A stretch of 64,000 nt of DNA, from NCBI RefSeq assembly GCF_023701695.1, contig NZ_JAJOZC010000001.1, positions 7,129,894 to 7,193,893 of the forward strand. Direction: 5' to 3'. The stretch comes from Streptomyces sp. RKAG290. Lineage in GTDB: Bacteria; Actinomycetota; Actinomycetes; Streptomycetales; Streptomycetaceae. The notes below the pieces were generated by a model. That model had not been told where the DNA came from, made no database searches, and saw only the letters and a program-made list of their open reading frames with translations. Below are positions 54,692-62,796 of this stretch, one piece after another (within the stretch, counting starts at the first letter, position 1; every line of letters begins with the position of its first letter). The translations under genes were made by a program, and so were the position numbers.

Positions 54692-55272
54692 GAGGTGCCA
54701 CTTCCTTCTGCATGGTGCCGGTCCCGGCGGACCGGGCTCTTCGTGCCGTTCGAGACCAGGACGTCGAAGAGACCGTGGGCCTCGACCATGGCCTCCCGCA
54801 TCTCCTCGGTGCTGCCTTCGCCCCGCTGGACGCTGTGCACCCGGCGGTAGCCGTTGACGTGGTCGGCATGGTGGACGGAGAGGGCCGCGGTCTGCTCCTC
54901 GAAGTCGCTGCCGTCGGGGAAGCCCATGTCCTGGGCCAGCTCCGCCAGGAGGGCGTCGGCCTCGGCGACCGCCTGCTGCGGCGAATCGACGAAGGTGCCC
55001 TGAATCTGCTTCCAGCGGTCGGAGTACCGCGCGCGGGCCTCGGGGGACAGCGGACGCTCATCGAGGGAGCGGTGACGCTTCAACCGCTCGCTCAGCTCCT
55101 GTTCGGCGGCCTTGGCATCGCCGTCGTGACGGGTGACGGCCCGGTCGTACTCAGGTCCGAAACGGCTTCGCAGGCCACGCCCGCCGGACTTCCGGCCGAA
55201 GGCGAAGAAGAGACCGGCGGCCACCACCAGGACGACTGCGACGATGATCAGGACAGTGGTCACGCTCACCAC
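54688..55272 (-). CDS. Membrane-anchored hypothetical protein
   Basis: About 194 aa, GTG start within 55263-55272. One N-terminal helix T-T-V-L-I-I-V-A-V-V-L-V-V-A-A-G-L-F-F-A, then a cytoplasmic helical domain with F-G-P-E-Y-D-R-A-V, R-Y-S-D-R-W-K-Q-I-Q, F-V-D-S-P-Q-Q-A-V-A-E-A-D and M-G-F-P. The last 25 residues are basic. This is a common Streptomyces protein of unknown function; the W-K-x-I-Q-x-x-F-V-D-x-P block is its most conserved part. Coupled to the coiled-coil protein that follows. Confidence 0.8.
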   Translation of the reverse strand: MVSVTTVLIIVAVVLVVAAGLFFAFGRKSGGRGLRSRFGPEYDRAVTRHDGDAKAAEQELSERLKRHRSLDERPLSPEARARYSDRWKQIQGTFVDSPQQAVAEADALLAELAQDMGFPDGSDFEEQTAALSVHHADHVNGYRRVHSVQRGEGSTEEMREAMVEAHGLFDVLVSNGTKSPVRRDRHHAEGSGTS

Positions 55273-55516
55273 CCCTGCCGGGCATCGGGCCGCGGTTTGC
55301 TGTGTTCCACGTTCACCATCCCTTTCGGTCCGTCCCCGGACGAAGTGCCGTCCGGGCGTGGTCCTCGTGTACCCCGCCGCGCGAGTTCATGCCCCGCGAG
55401 GGCGAGTTGCTCGCCGGACGGACGGCCCGCGGCCGCCATCCGCCACGAAAACGCCTGCTGGGCCCCGGTATTGTGGAGGGGACGAAAGACCCTGGTTCTC
55501 CGAGAGGGGCTTCACG

Positions 55517-55921
55517 GTGACCGAACGCAAACCCACGGGTGTCAGCTTCGAGTCGTGGGTCGACAAACAGATTCGCGAGTCCGAACAGCGGGGTGACTTC
55601 TCCCAGCTGCCGGGATTCGGCAAGCCGCTCGACAGCCTCGACCGCCCGTACGACGAGACGTGGTGGATCAAGGCGAAGATGCAGCGTGAGGGGGTTTCGG
55701 TGCTCCCGCCGACCCTCGCCCTGCGCAAGGAGGCGGAGGACACCCTCGCGGCCGTGTCCGGGGCCCGCACGGAGGCCGAGGTGCGGCGGATGCTGGCCGA
55801 GGTGAACGAGAAGATCGCCGAGGCAGTCAGACGGCCGCCGCCTGGACCGCTTCTCAACCTCGGCCCGTTCGACATCGAGGCCCTGGTCGAGGAGTGGCGC
55901 GCGGCGCGCCAGGCCTCCTGA
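55517..55921 (+). CDS. DUF1992 (DnaJ homologue subfamily C member 28-type) protein
   Basis: 134 aa, GTG 55517 after GAGAGGGG. The DUF1992 pattern is clear: W-V-D-K-Q-I-R-E-S-E-Q-R-G-D-F-S (about 11-26), L-P-G-F-G-K-P-L, W-W-I-K-A-K-M-Q-R-E and V-L-P-P-T-L-A-L-R-K-E-A-E-D. The eukaryotic relative is linked to a J-domain; the bacterial stand-alone form has no assigned role. Monocistronic. Confidence 0.92.
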   Translation: MTERKPTGVSFESWVDKQIRESEQRGDFSQLPGFGKPLDSLDRPYDETWWIKAKMQREGVSVLPPTLALRKEAEDTLAAVSGARTEAEVRRMLAEVNEKIAEAVRRPPPGPLLNLGPFDIEALVEEWRAARQAS

Positions 55922-55984
55922 GGCAGTCGCCGGCGGACCGTCGGCCGCCCTCCGGCCCGCGTCCTGGTGAGTAATACTCGACGC

Positions 55985-56476
55985 ATGAGATCAAGCGTTA
56001 CGCAGCCGGGGCGCCGGGCGCTGGGTGAAGACGTGCGGATCAGGCGGGCGACCGCCCGGGACGCCAAGCGTCTGACCCGTCTGGTCCGGGGCTCACGGGC
56101 CTACGAGGGGCCGTACGCCCCCATGGTCGCCGGATACCGGGTGGGCCCCGACTACATCGAGACGCACAGGGTCTTCGCGGTGGTCGGACAGGACACCGGG
56201 CGGCTGCTGGGCTTCTACTCGCTGGTGCTGGATCCGCCCGAGCTCGATCTCATGTTCGTCGCCGAGGGAGCGCAGGGCGCCGGCGTGGGGCGGCTGCTCA
56301 TCGCGCACCTGCGGGACGAAGCGCGGGACGCCGGGCTCACGGGCGTACGCATCGTCTCGCATCCGCCCGCCGAGGGTTTCTACCGGAGTGTGGGAGCCCT
56401 GCGGACCGGCACCGAGCGAGCCGCACCGCCCGCGGTGATGTGGGACCGGCCCGAGCTGATGCTCCCGGTCGGCTGA
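55985..56476 (+). CDS. GNAT-family N-acetyltransferase
   Basis: 163 aa from ATG 55985 (GTG 55967 possible). Starts V-R-I-R-R-A-T-A-R-D-A-K-R-L; the acetyl-CoA motif is M-F-V-A-E-G-A-Q-G-A-G-V-G-R-L-L-I-A-H-L (about 88-107), then G-F-Y-R-S-V-G-A near 138. The final acidic E-R-A-A-P-P-A-V segment resembles small peptide or amino-acid acetyltransferases. Substrate unknown. No operon partner. Confidence 0.88.
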   Translation: MRSSVTQPGRRALGEDVRIRRATARDAKRLTRLVRGSRAYEGPYAPMVAGYRVGPDYIETHRVFAVVGQDTGRLLGFYSLVLDPPELDLMFVAEGAQGAGVGRLLIAHLRDEARDAGLTGVRIVSHPPAEGFYRSVGALRTGTERAAPPAVMWDRPELMLPVG

Positions 56477-56603
56477 GGACCAAAGACCGTGCGGCGGACC
56501 GGAAGGATCCGGCGGACCGCAAACGACCCGACGGACAGCAAACGGCCCGCCCGGACCCGCGCGAGGCGGATCCGGCCGGGCCGGTGAAGGGAGCGGGGGC
56601 CCG

Positions 56604-56999
56604 CTACGACCCCTTGGGCCAGCCCCCGTACGGACGCGTGATGATCTCCATCGCGTGACCGGACGGGTCGATGAAGTAGACCCCCCGGCCGCCGTCGTTG
56701 TGGTTGATCTCGCCCGGGTGCTTACGGTGCGGGTCGGCGTAGTACGTGGTCCCGAGCTCCCGGATGCGGGCGTACGCCGTGTCGAACTCCGCCTCGGAGA
56801 TCAGGAAGGCGTAGTGCTGCGGGGTCAGGGACTCGGCGGGAACGGTGGCGAAATCCAGGGTGACCCCGTTGGCCGTGGCGAGCGGGATGAACGGGCCCCA
56901 CTCGGCGCCGGTCTCCAGCCCCAGGATGCCGGCCAGGAACTCGGCGGACTCCCGGTTGTCCCGGGCGTGAACGATGGTGTGATTCAACTCGACTGACAC
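56604..56999 (-). CDS. VOC-family (glyoxalase/bleomycin-resistance fold) protein
   Basis: 131 aa with one complete VOC module: L-N-H-T-I-V-H-A-R-D (metal His at about 6), H-Y-A-F-L-I-S (about 61-67) and V-Y-F-I-D-P-S-G-H-A-M-E-I-I (metal Glu). Three candidate ligands are retained, so a metal-dependent enzyme, such as a lyase or dioxygenase-like detoxifier, is possible. Substrate unknown. Stands alone. Confidence 0.9.
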   Translation of the reverse strand: MSVELNHTIVHARDNRESAEFLAGILGLETGAEWGPFIPLATANGVTLDFATVPAESLTPQHYAFLISEAEFDTAYARIRELGTTYYADPHRKHPGEINHNDGGRGVYFIDPSGHAMEIITRPYGGWPKGS

Positions 57000-57128
57000 T
57001 GTGGAATGCCTCCAACGGGCATCTCACGGGCACCTCCACGCCTCACCCGGCCGGTGACCGGCGCGCGATGCCGTACCGAAGATCCTAGGCGGCTTCTCCG
57101 CGGCTCGTCGAGGGTGCCCGCGCCCCGG

Positions 57129-58622
57129 TCAGTGGCCCGCGGCCAGTTCCCCGCTCAGGGTCTCGTGGAGGTGGGCACTGTCCTGGTTGAGCCCGATGAT
57201 CTCCACGGTCTTGCCGCGCTGTGCGTACTTCGCGGTGATCGCGTCCAGGGCGGCGACGGAGGAGGCGTCCCAGATGTGGGTGGCCGACAGGTCGATGACG
57301 ACGCGGTCCGGATCGCCCGCGTAGTCGAAGCGGGTCACCAGCTCGTTGGACGACGCGAAGAACAGTTCCCCGGTGACGGCGTAGAGCACGCTGCCGCCCT
57401 CGGGGTCGGTCACGGAGGTGACCTGTGCGACCCGGGCCACCCGCCGGGCGAAGACGACCATGGCGGTGACCGTCCCGACCACCACGCCGATGGCCAGGTT
57501 GTGGGTGGCGACGACGCACGCCACGGTGATCACCATGACGCCGGTCTCCCCGAGGGGCATCCGGCGCAGCGTTCCCGGCGCGATGGAGTGCCAGTCGAAC
57601 GTACCCACCGACACCATCACCATGACCGCGACCAGCGCGGCCATCGGAATGTCCGAGACGAGCGGACCGAAGACGATGCACAGAACCATCAGGAAGGCGC
57701 CGGCGAGGAAGGTGGACAGCCGGGTCCTGGCGCCCGACACCCGTACGTTGATCATCGTCTGGCCGATCATCGCGCAGCCGCCCATGCCGCCGAAGAACCC
57801 GGTCACGACGTTGGCGATGCCCTGGCCGACGGACTCGCGCGTCTTGCTGGAGCGGGTGTCGGTGATCTCGTCGACCAGCTTCGCCGTCATCAGCGACTCC
57901 ATCAGCCCGACGAGGGCCATCGCCAGGGCGTACGGCGCGATCGTCGTCAGGGTGTCCAGCGTGAACGGTACGTCCGGCAGGCCTGGCACCGGCAGCGAGG
58001 ACGGCAGGGCGCCCTTGTCGCCGACGGTCGGCACCGCGATGGCCGCACCGACCGTGATCGCCGTGAGGATCGCGATGGAGACCAGCGGAGCCGGCACCAC
58101 CCTGGTCAGCTTCGGGAAGAACACCATCAGTGCGAGCCCGCCGGCGATCAGCGGATAGACGGCCCACGGCACGTCGTGCATCTCCGGGACCTGCGCCATG
58201 AAGATCAGGATCGCCAGGGCGTTCACGAAGCCGACCATCACGCTGCGCGGTACGAAGCGCATGAGCCGCGCGATCCCGAGCGCACCCAGCACGATCTGGA
58301 ACAGACCGCCGAGGATGACCGCGGCGACCAGATAGCCGAAGCCGTGTTCGCGGTTGAGCGGCGCGATGACCAGGGCCACCGCCCCCGTTGCGGCCGAGAT
58401 CATGGCGGGCCGGCCGCCGACCACGGAAATGGTGACGGCCATGGTGAACGAGGCGAAGAGGCCGATGCGCGGATCCACGCCCGCGATGATCGAGAAGGAG
58501 ATCGCCTCGGGGATCAGGGCCAGCGCGACGACCAGACCTGCCAGCACCTCGGTACGCAGCACCTTGGGGGACCGGACAGTGGTGGACAGGCTCTTCAGGG
58601 ACCGGACGGGGGAGGGCAGCAA
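57129..58622 (-). CDS. SulP-family anion transporter with STAS domain
   Basis: 497 aa. Ten or more membrane helices; the SulP signature L-V-V-A-L-A-L-I-P-E-A-I-S-F-S lies in helix 1 (about 30-44), with G-G-R-P-A-M-I-S-A-A-T-G-A and G-F-F-G-G-M-G-G-C-A-M-I-G-Q-T. A C-terminal STAS domain (about 410-490) has I-D-L-S-A-T-H-I-W-D-A-S-S-V-A-A-L, the phosphorylatable-Ser-type loop. SulP proteins move sulfate, bicarbonate or other anions. ATG 58622. The divergent MerR gene shares a 75-bp region upstream containing a palindromic operator. Confidence 0.93.
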   Translation of the reverse strand: MLPSPVRSLKSLSTTVRSPKVLRTEVLAGLVVALALIPEAISFSIIAGVDPRIGLFASFTMAVTISVVGGRPAMISAATGAVALVIAPLNREHGFGYLVAAVILGGLFQIVLGALGIARLMRFVPRSVMVGFVNALAILIFMAQVPEMHDVPWAVYPLIAGGLALMVFFPKLTRVVPAPLVSIAILTAITVGAAIAVPTVGDKGALPSSLPVPGLPDVPFTLDTLTTIAPYALAMALVGLMESLMTAKLVDEITDTRSSKTRESVGQGIANVVTGFFGGMGGCAMIGQTMINVRVSGARTRLSTFLAGAFLMVLCIVFGPLVSDIPMAALVAVMVMVSVGTFDWHSIAPGTLRRMPLGETGVMVITVACVVATHNLAIGVVVGTVTAMVVFARRVARVAQVTSVTDPEGGSVLYAVTGELFFASSNELVTRFDYAGDPDRVVIDLSATHIWDASSVAALDAITAKYAQRGKTVEIIGLNQDSAHLHETLSGELAAGH

Positions 58623-58697
58623 GGAGAGGTGAACCTGTCGTGATCGGGTCCGTTCCGCCGGGCGGCGGGCACCCGGGCGTGTGCGGGACCCTCAAGA

Positions 58698-58721
58698 CTC
58701 TACCCTCACGTTAGGGTAGAG
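58698..58721. promoter_or_regulatory. MerR-type operator between sulP and merR genes
   Basis: CTCTACCCT (58698-58706) and AGGGTAGAG (58713-58721) are exact complements around a 6-base spacer. This is the dyad geometry of MerR promoters, located between the divergent SulP (58622) and MerR (58765) starts. Confidence 0.8.
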
Positions 58722-58764
58722 ATGAGTCGCGACCGTGCGGCGGGAAGAGCGGGGAGCGGCGGAC

Positions 58765-59169
58765 GTGAGCGGCGAGCACATGCAGATCGGCGAGGTCGCC
58801 GCACGGACCGAGCTCTCGCTGCGGACCATCCGGCACTACGACGACGCCGGCCTGGTCACCCCCTCCGCCCGCTCGCAGGGCGGTTTCCGGCTCTACACCG
58901 AGGCGGACGTCACCCGCCTGATGGTCATCCGGCGCATGAAGCCGCTCGGGTTCACCCTCGAGGAGATGCGGGAGCTGCTGGCGGCCACCGACCGGCTCGA
59001 CTCCTCGGCTCCCCTCACCGCCGAAGAGGGGGCCGCCCTGCTGGAACGGGTGCGCGGTTTCGAGCTGGCCGCCGAGGAGCGCGTGGCGTCGCTCCGTGCC
59101 CAGCTGGCGCGGGCCGAGGAGTTCGCGCAGACCCTGCGCGAGCGGCTCGGCCGCCTCCCGGCTCCGTAG
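58765..59169 (+). CDS. MerR-family transcriptional regulator
   Basis: 134 aa from GTG 58765 after GGGGAG (GTG 58735 also in frame). Helix-turn-helix M-Q-I-G-E-V-A-A-R-T-E-L-S-L-R-T-I-R-H-Y-D (about 6-26), wing G-G-F-R-L-Y-T-E-A-D-V, then a long coiled-coil helix to the end. No effector cysteines. By position and dyad it likely controls itself and the SulP transporter; the inducing signal is unknown. Confidence 0.92.
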   Translation: MSGEHMQIGEVAARTELSLRTIRHYDDAGLVTPSARSQGGFRLYTEADVTRLMVIRRMKPLGFTLEEMRELLAATDRLDSSAPLTAEEGAALLERVRGFELAAEERVASLRAQLARAEEFAQTLRERLGRLPAP

Positions 59170-59198
59170 CCTGCCGCGATGGAGCCCGTTGCGGCAGG

Positions 59199-60026
59199 TC
59201 AGACGGTGTCGGCCGGGGCGACGCTGTGGACGTCCGTGACAGTGAAGAGTCCGCCGTCCGGATCGAGCAGCGTGGCCTCGCGCCCGTCGGGCCGTCGCAG
59301 CTCCTCGACGAGCGCGCCGCCGAGCTCCCGCGCCACCGCCACGGCGGCGGTCACGTCGGGTACCGGGAAGTTGACCTGCCAGTGCGGGCGGACCTGCGGA
59401 TCGGGGGCCGCCTCGAGAGCGCCGGAACTGATCCGGGCCAGCTGCCGGCCGCCGCAGTGCACGACCACCTCGTCCGTCGCGTACGACACCTCGCAGGAAC
59501 CGGGCCGTCCGCTCGCCCATTCCAGTACCTCGCCGTAGAAGATCGCGGCATCGAAGGCGTCCCTGGTGACCAGTCGCAGCCAGGCGTGCGAACGGCCGTC
59601 CGGGGCGGGCGGTGACGTCGCGGGCTCGGTCCGCTCCCAGATGCCGAAGCCCGCTCCGTCACGGTCGGCGGCCAGTGCGCCGCGCCCCTTGCCCAGGGCC
59701 AGCGGCCCCACCGCGACCGTGCCGCTGCGCTCACGGATGCGGGAGGTCGCCACATCGGCGTCGTGGACGGCGAAGTAGGGCGTCCACGCCACCGCGACGT
59801 GGAACGTGGTCGCCACGGCGCCGATACCGGCGACCGGGACATCGCCGCGGCGGGCCACCGAGAACTCCTGGCCGAGCTTGCCCGGCCGGAAGGTCCAGCC
59901 CATCACCGGACCGTAGAACTCCTGCGCCGACTCCAGGTCCCGGGTCATGAGGTTGACCCAGCAGGGTGCCGCGGGGCCGGTCAGAGGCGCGGGCGCGGAT
60001 GCCGTGCCAGGGGTGCTTCCGGTCAT
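59199..60026 (-). CDS. Two-domain VOC protein
   Basis: 275 aa from ATG 60026. Two tandem VOC modules: residues 20-135 (C-W-V-N-L-M-T-R-D-L-E-S-A-Q-E-F-Y, G-W-T-F) and 150-265 (H-A-W-L-R-L-V-T-R-D-A-F-D-A-A-I-F-Y, L-L-D-P-D-G-G-L-F). This is the arrangement of the hydroxylase-associated or fosfomycin/glyoxalase-like CFP30-type proteins in Streptomyces. Possible roles are sequestration of a drug or metal-dependent isomerisation. Function not assignable. Confidence 0.9.
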   Translation of the reverse strand: MTGSTPGTASAPAPLTGPAAPCWVNLMTRDLESAQEFYGPVMGWTFRPGKLGQEFSVARRGDVPVAGIGAVATTFHVAVAWTPYFAVHDADVATSRIRERSGTVAVGPLALGKGRGALAADRDGAGFGIWERTEPATSPPAPDGRSHAWLRLVTRDAFDAAIFYGEVLEWASGRPGSCEVSYATDEVVVHCGGRQLARISSGALEAAPDPQVRPHWQVNFPVPDVTAAVAVARELGGALVEELRRPDGREATLLDPDGGLFTVTDVHSVAPADTV

Positions 60027-60203
60027 GGTCCTACTGCCTTCATGGGGTGTGCGGCAGATGTGTGCCGGTGGCCTGCGGGCCCTCCCCAGCCTCACCGCGG
60101 GCGGCCGCTCCCGCAACACGCGACACCGCGGCCCGCTGCCGGCACGCCGTCCGGGCGGCACGCAAGCGTGCCGCCCGGGTCTGCGGCGCCCGGGCCGCCG
60201 CGG

Positions 60204-60536
60204 TCAGTCGCGCTGCTCGTCGTTCTCGCGCCGGGTGCTCTCGCGCGTGTGCTCACCGAGCTCGTACGGGGAGAGCCCGCGGCCGTCGGCCGGGAAGCTG
60301 TCGTCGCCGTGGACGTCGTGCTCCTCGACGTGGCTGCGGTGCTCCGGCGCCACCGGCTGCTCCTCGGGCCTCGGCGGGGGCAGCTCCTGCTCGCGCCGTC
60401 GCTTCCCCAGCCACACCGCGCCGATCAGCATGGCCACCAGGATCACTCCGACAACGGCCATCACCACTCCGGTCGCGCCGGCTCCGTCCGCGAGGGTGAC
60501 CGCCTGCGTGTTCAGGGCTCCGTTCGATACGTCCAT
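60204..60536 (-). CDS. DUF6479 small membrane protein
   Basis: 110 aa, ATG 60536. One helix, V-V-M-A-V-V-G-V-I-L-V-A-M-L-I-G-A-V-W-L-G, follows a short extracellular head; the cytoplasmic tail has K-R-R-R-E-Q-E-L-P-P-P-R-P-E-E-Q-P and S-P-Y-E-L-G-E-H. Typical Streptomyces DUF6479. Function unknown. Its upstream region is AT-rich (60537-60600). Confidence 0.8.
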   Translation of the reverse strand: MDVSNGALNTQAVTLADGAGATGVVMAVVGVILVAMLIGAVWLGKRRREQELPPPRPEEQPVAPEHRSHVEEHDVHGDDSFPADGRGLSPYELGEHTRESTRRENDEQRD

Positions 60537-60732
60537 GCATGCCGGATACCCAGGGACCGGGCTGTCACTCCGCTATGAAGTCGAATTCATGTTTTAAGTG
60601 GATATGAGAGCAAAACGTGTTTCGAAGCCGCGGCGGGGCCGCATCCCGTTAACCATGCGGGGCCGGGCCGCTCGTGTCGCAGACACCCGGTTGCGGGGAG
60701 AGCCTGGAAATGACCCTTCGGAAGGAACCGCG

Positions 60733-61122
60733 GTGAACAGCACACAGGAAGCACAGGCGGAGGAGAACCGGCAGGGCGGGGAGGTGTCGGTCGTCGTCAG
60801 CGGGTGCGCCACGGACGACGCGCGCACGGTCTTCGACGTGCTGCGGGCGGCATTCACCACCGACCGGGCCTCGGTCGACGTGCCGCAGGACGTCGCGGGC
60901 AAACGGCCCACGGCATGGGCCACGACGGTCGATGTGGCCGAGGCGCGGGTGGTGTCGGGGCCCGTACTGCTCGGTGCTCCCGTCATGGCCGATGTGCAGG
61001 GCGGCTACTGGGCGGTCGAGCGGCTCCGGCAGAGCCTGACGGGCGCCTTCGCGGTACGGGTCGTGGGCACCGTGTCCGGGGACCAGGAGGAGGAGGTGCG
61101 GCTGCGGCTGGAGAGCAAGTAA
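60733..61122 (+). CDS. Hypothetical protein
   Basis: 129 aa from GTG 60733 after GAAGGAA. A leading polar segment is followed by an alpha/beta pattern: V-S-V-V-V-S-G-C-A, V-F-D-V-L-R-A-A-F, T-A-W-A-T-T-V-D-V-A-E-A and L-L-G-A-P-V-M-A-D-V-Q-G-G-Y-W. The strong third-position G/C supports coding. I cannot place the family. It precedes the xanthine-dehydrogenase-type genes by about 100 bp on the same strand but is probably separate. Confidence 0.75.
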   Translation: MNSTQEAQAEENRQGGEVSVVVSGCATDDARTVFDVLRAAFTTDRASVDVPQDVAGKRPTAWATTVDVAEARVVSGPVLLGAPVMADVQGGYWAVERLRQSLTGAFAVRVVGTVSGDQEEEVRLRLESK

Positions 61123-61224
61123 GCCGTACGGCCACCCCGTGTGCGGATCGGGCCGGAAACCGGAAGCATGGGGACGAATCTGGCGCACGACAGCCAGGAC
61201 GACCCCGTGGAAAGGTGCCGGCAC

Positions 61225-61794
61225 GTGGATCCCACCACCCAGCGTGAGGAGGACGGCAGGGGAGAGCCCCGGGCGGCCGCCGACCGCTCCACCCTGACCC
61301 TGCACGTCAACGGCACCGAGCGGACACTGACGCTGGATCACCGCACCACGGTCCTGGACACCCTGCGTCTGCACCTCGGCCTGACCGGTGCGAAGAAGGG
61401 CTGCGACCACGGCCAGTGCGGTGCCTGCACCGTCCTGGTGGACGGCAGGCGCGCGAACAGCTGCCTGCTTCTGGCCGTCGCGCAGGACGGCGCCCGCATC
61501 ACCACGATCGAGGGCCTGGCCGACGGCGACCGGCTGCACCCCCTCCAGGAAGCCTTCCTGGAGCGTGACGCGCTCCAGTGCGGCTACTGCACGCCCGGCC
61601 AGATCTGTTCCGCGGTCGGGGTGCTGGGCGAGGCGGCGGACGGCTTCCCCTCGCACGCGACCGGGCACACCGCGCCCGTCACCGTCCCGGCCCCGCTGGA
61701 CGCCGCCGAGATCCGCGAGCGCATGAGCGGCAATCTCTGCCGCTGCGGCGCCTACCCCCGCATCGTCGAGGCGATCGGGGACGTGGCGCCGTGA
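61225..61794 (+). CDS. Xanthine-dehydrogenase-type [2Fe-2S] subunit
   Basis: 189 aa from GTG 61225 (GGAAAGG upstream; longer in-frame starts at 61141 and 61168 are possible). Plant-type cluster C-D-H-G-Q-C-G-A-C-T-V-L-V and second cluster C-G-Y-C-T-P-G-Q-I ... C-R-C-G-A-Y-P provide the four plus four cysteines of two [2Fe-2S] centres. It transfers electrons from the Mo site to FAD. The stop overlaps the FAD-subunit GTG. First of three genes in the order YagT-YagS-YagR. Confidence 0.93.
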   Translation: MDPTTQREEDGRGEPRAAADRSTLTLHVNGTERTLTLDHRTTVLDTLRLHLGLTGAKKGCDHGQCGACTVLVDGRRANSCLLLAVAQDGARITTIEGLADGDRLHPLQEAFLERDALQCGYCTPGQICSAVGVLGEAADGFPSHATGHTAPVTVPAPLDAAEIRERMSGNLCRCGAYPRIVEAIGDVAP

Positions 61795-62777
61795 AACCCT
61801 TCGCCTATCTGCGCGCCGGATCAGTCGCCGAAGCGGTCCGCGAGAGCGCGGCCCATCCAGGCGCCAGGTTCCTCGGCGGGGGCACCAACCTCGTCGACCT
61901 GATGAAGCTGGGGGTGGAGACCCCCGGCCTGCTCATCGACATCAGCCGGCTCCCGCTCGACCGGGTGACGGACACCGACGACGGCGGACTGCGCATCGGC
62001 GCGACGGTACGCAACAGCGACCTGGCCGCCCACCACGCGGTACGTGCCCGCTACCCCGCCCTCTCCCAGGCGTTGCTGGCCGGCGCCTCCGGGCAGCTGC
62101 GCAACACCGCCACCACCGGCGGCAACCTCCTCCAGCGCACCCGCTGCCCGTACTTCCAGGACACCTCCAAGCCCTGCAACAAGCGCGAGCCGGGCAGCGG
62201 CTGCCCGGCCCGCGAGGGCGCCCACCGCGACCTGGCGGTCCTCGGCCACTCAACGGACTGCGTCGCCACTCACCCCTCGGACATGGCCGTCGCGCTGGCC
62301 GCCCTCGGCGCCACGGTCCTGCTGCACGGCCCGGACGGCGAACGGGCCGTGCCCGTCACCGACTTCCACCGGCTGCCGGGGGACAGCCCCGCGGCGGACA
62401 CCGTGATCCGGCCGGACGAGCTCATCACCGAGGTCCTCCTGCCGCCGCTTCCCGACGGTGCGTACTCCCTGTACCGAAAGGCCCGCGACCGGGCGTCGTT
62501 CGCCTTCGCCCTGGTCTCCGTGGCGGCCGTCCTGCGCGTCCGCGGCGGCCGGATCGAGCACGCCGCACTGGCATTCGGCGGACTCGCCCACCGGCCCTGG
62601 CGGGCCCGTGCGGCCGAGGACGTCCTGCGCGGCGCACCCGCCACCGGCGAGACGTACGAAGCAGCGGCGGACGCCGAACTCGCCGCGGCCCGCCCGCTGC
62701 GTGACAACGCGTTCAAGGTCGGCCTGGCCCGCCGCCTCGCCGTCGACGCCCTGGCCGAACTCGCCGCCCGATCCTGA
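61791..62777 (+). CDS. Xanthine-dehydrogenase-type FAD-binding subunit
   Basis: 328 aa, GTG 61791. FAD-site motif F-L-G-G-G-T-N-L-V-D-L-M (about 26-37), G-A-T-V-R-N-S-D-L-A and T-T-G-G-N-L-L-Q-R-T-R-C-P-Y-F (about 110-124). A short insertion with C-N-K-R-E-P-G-S-G-C-P-A is typical of the YagS/PaoB group, which binds an extra cluster. Electron acceptor domain of a periplasmic or cytoplasmic aldehyde/xanthine oxidoreductase. Confidence 0.93.
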   Translation: MKPFAYLRAGSVAEAVRESAAHPGARFLGGGTNLVDLMKLGVETPGLLIDISRLPLDRVTDTDDGGLRIGATVRNSDLAAHHAVRARYPALSQALLAGASGQLRNTATTGGNLLQRTRCPYFQDTSKPCNKREPGSGCPAREGAHRDLAVLGHSTDCVATHPSDMAVALAALGATVLLHGPDGERAVPVTDFHRLPGDSPAADTVIRPDELITEVLLPPLPDGAYSLYRKARDRASFAFALVSVAAVLRVRGGRIEHAALAFGGLAHRPWRARAAEDVLRGAPATGETYEAAADAELAAARPLRDNAFKVGLARRLAVDALAELAARS

Positions 62778-62796
62778 AGAGCCGAGGACTCCCGCC

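Noticed and set aside
57006..58643. 545-residue plus-strand frame opposite the SulP gene
   Set aside because: Composition of His/Asp/Arg repeats typical of antisense frames; SulP motifs are on the other strand.
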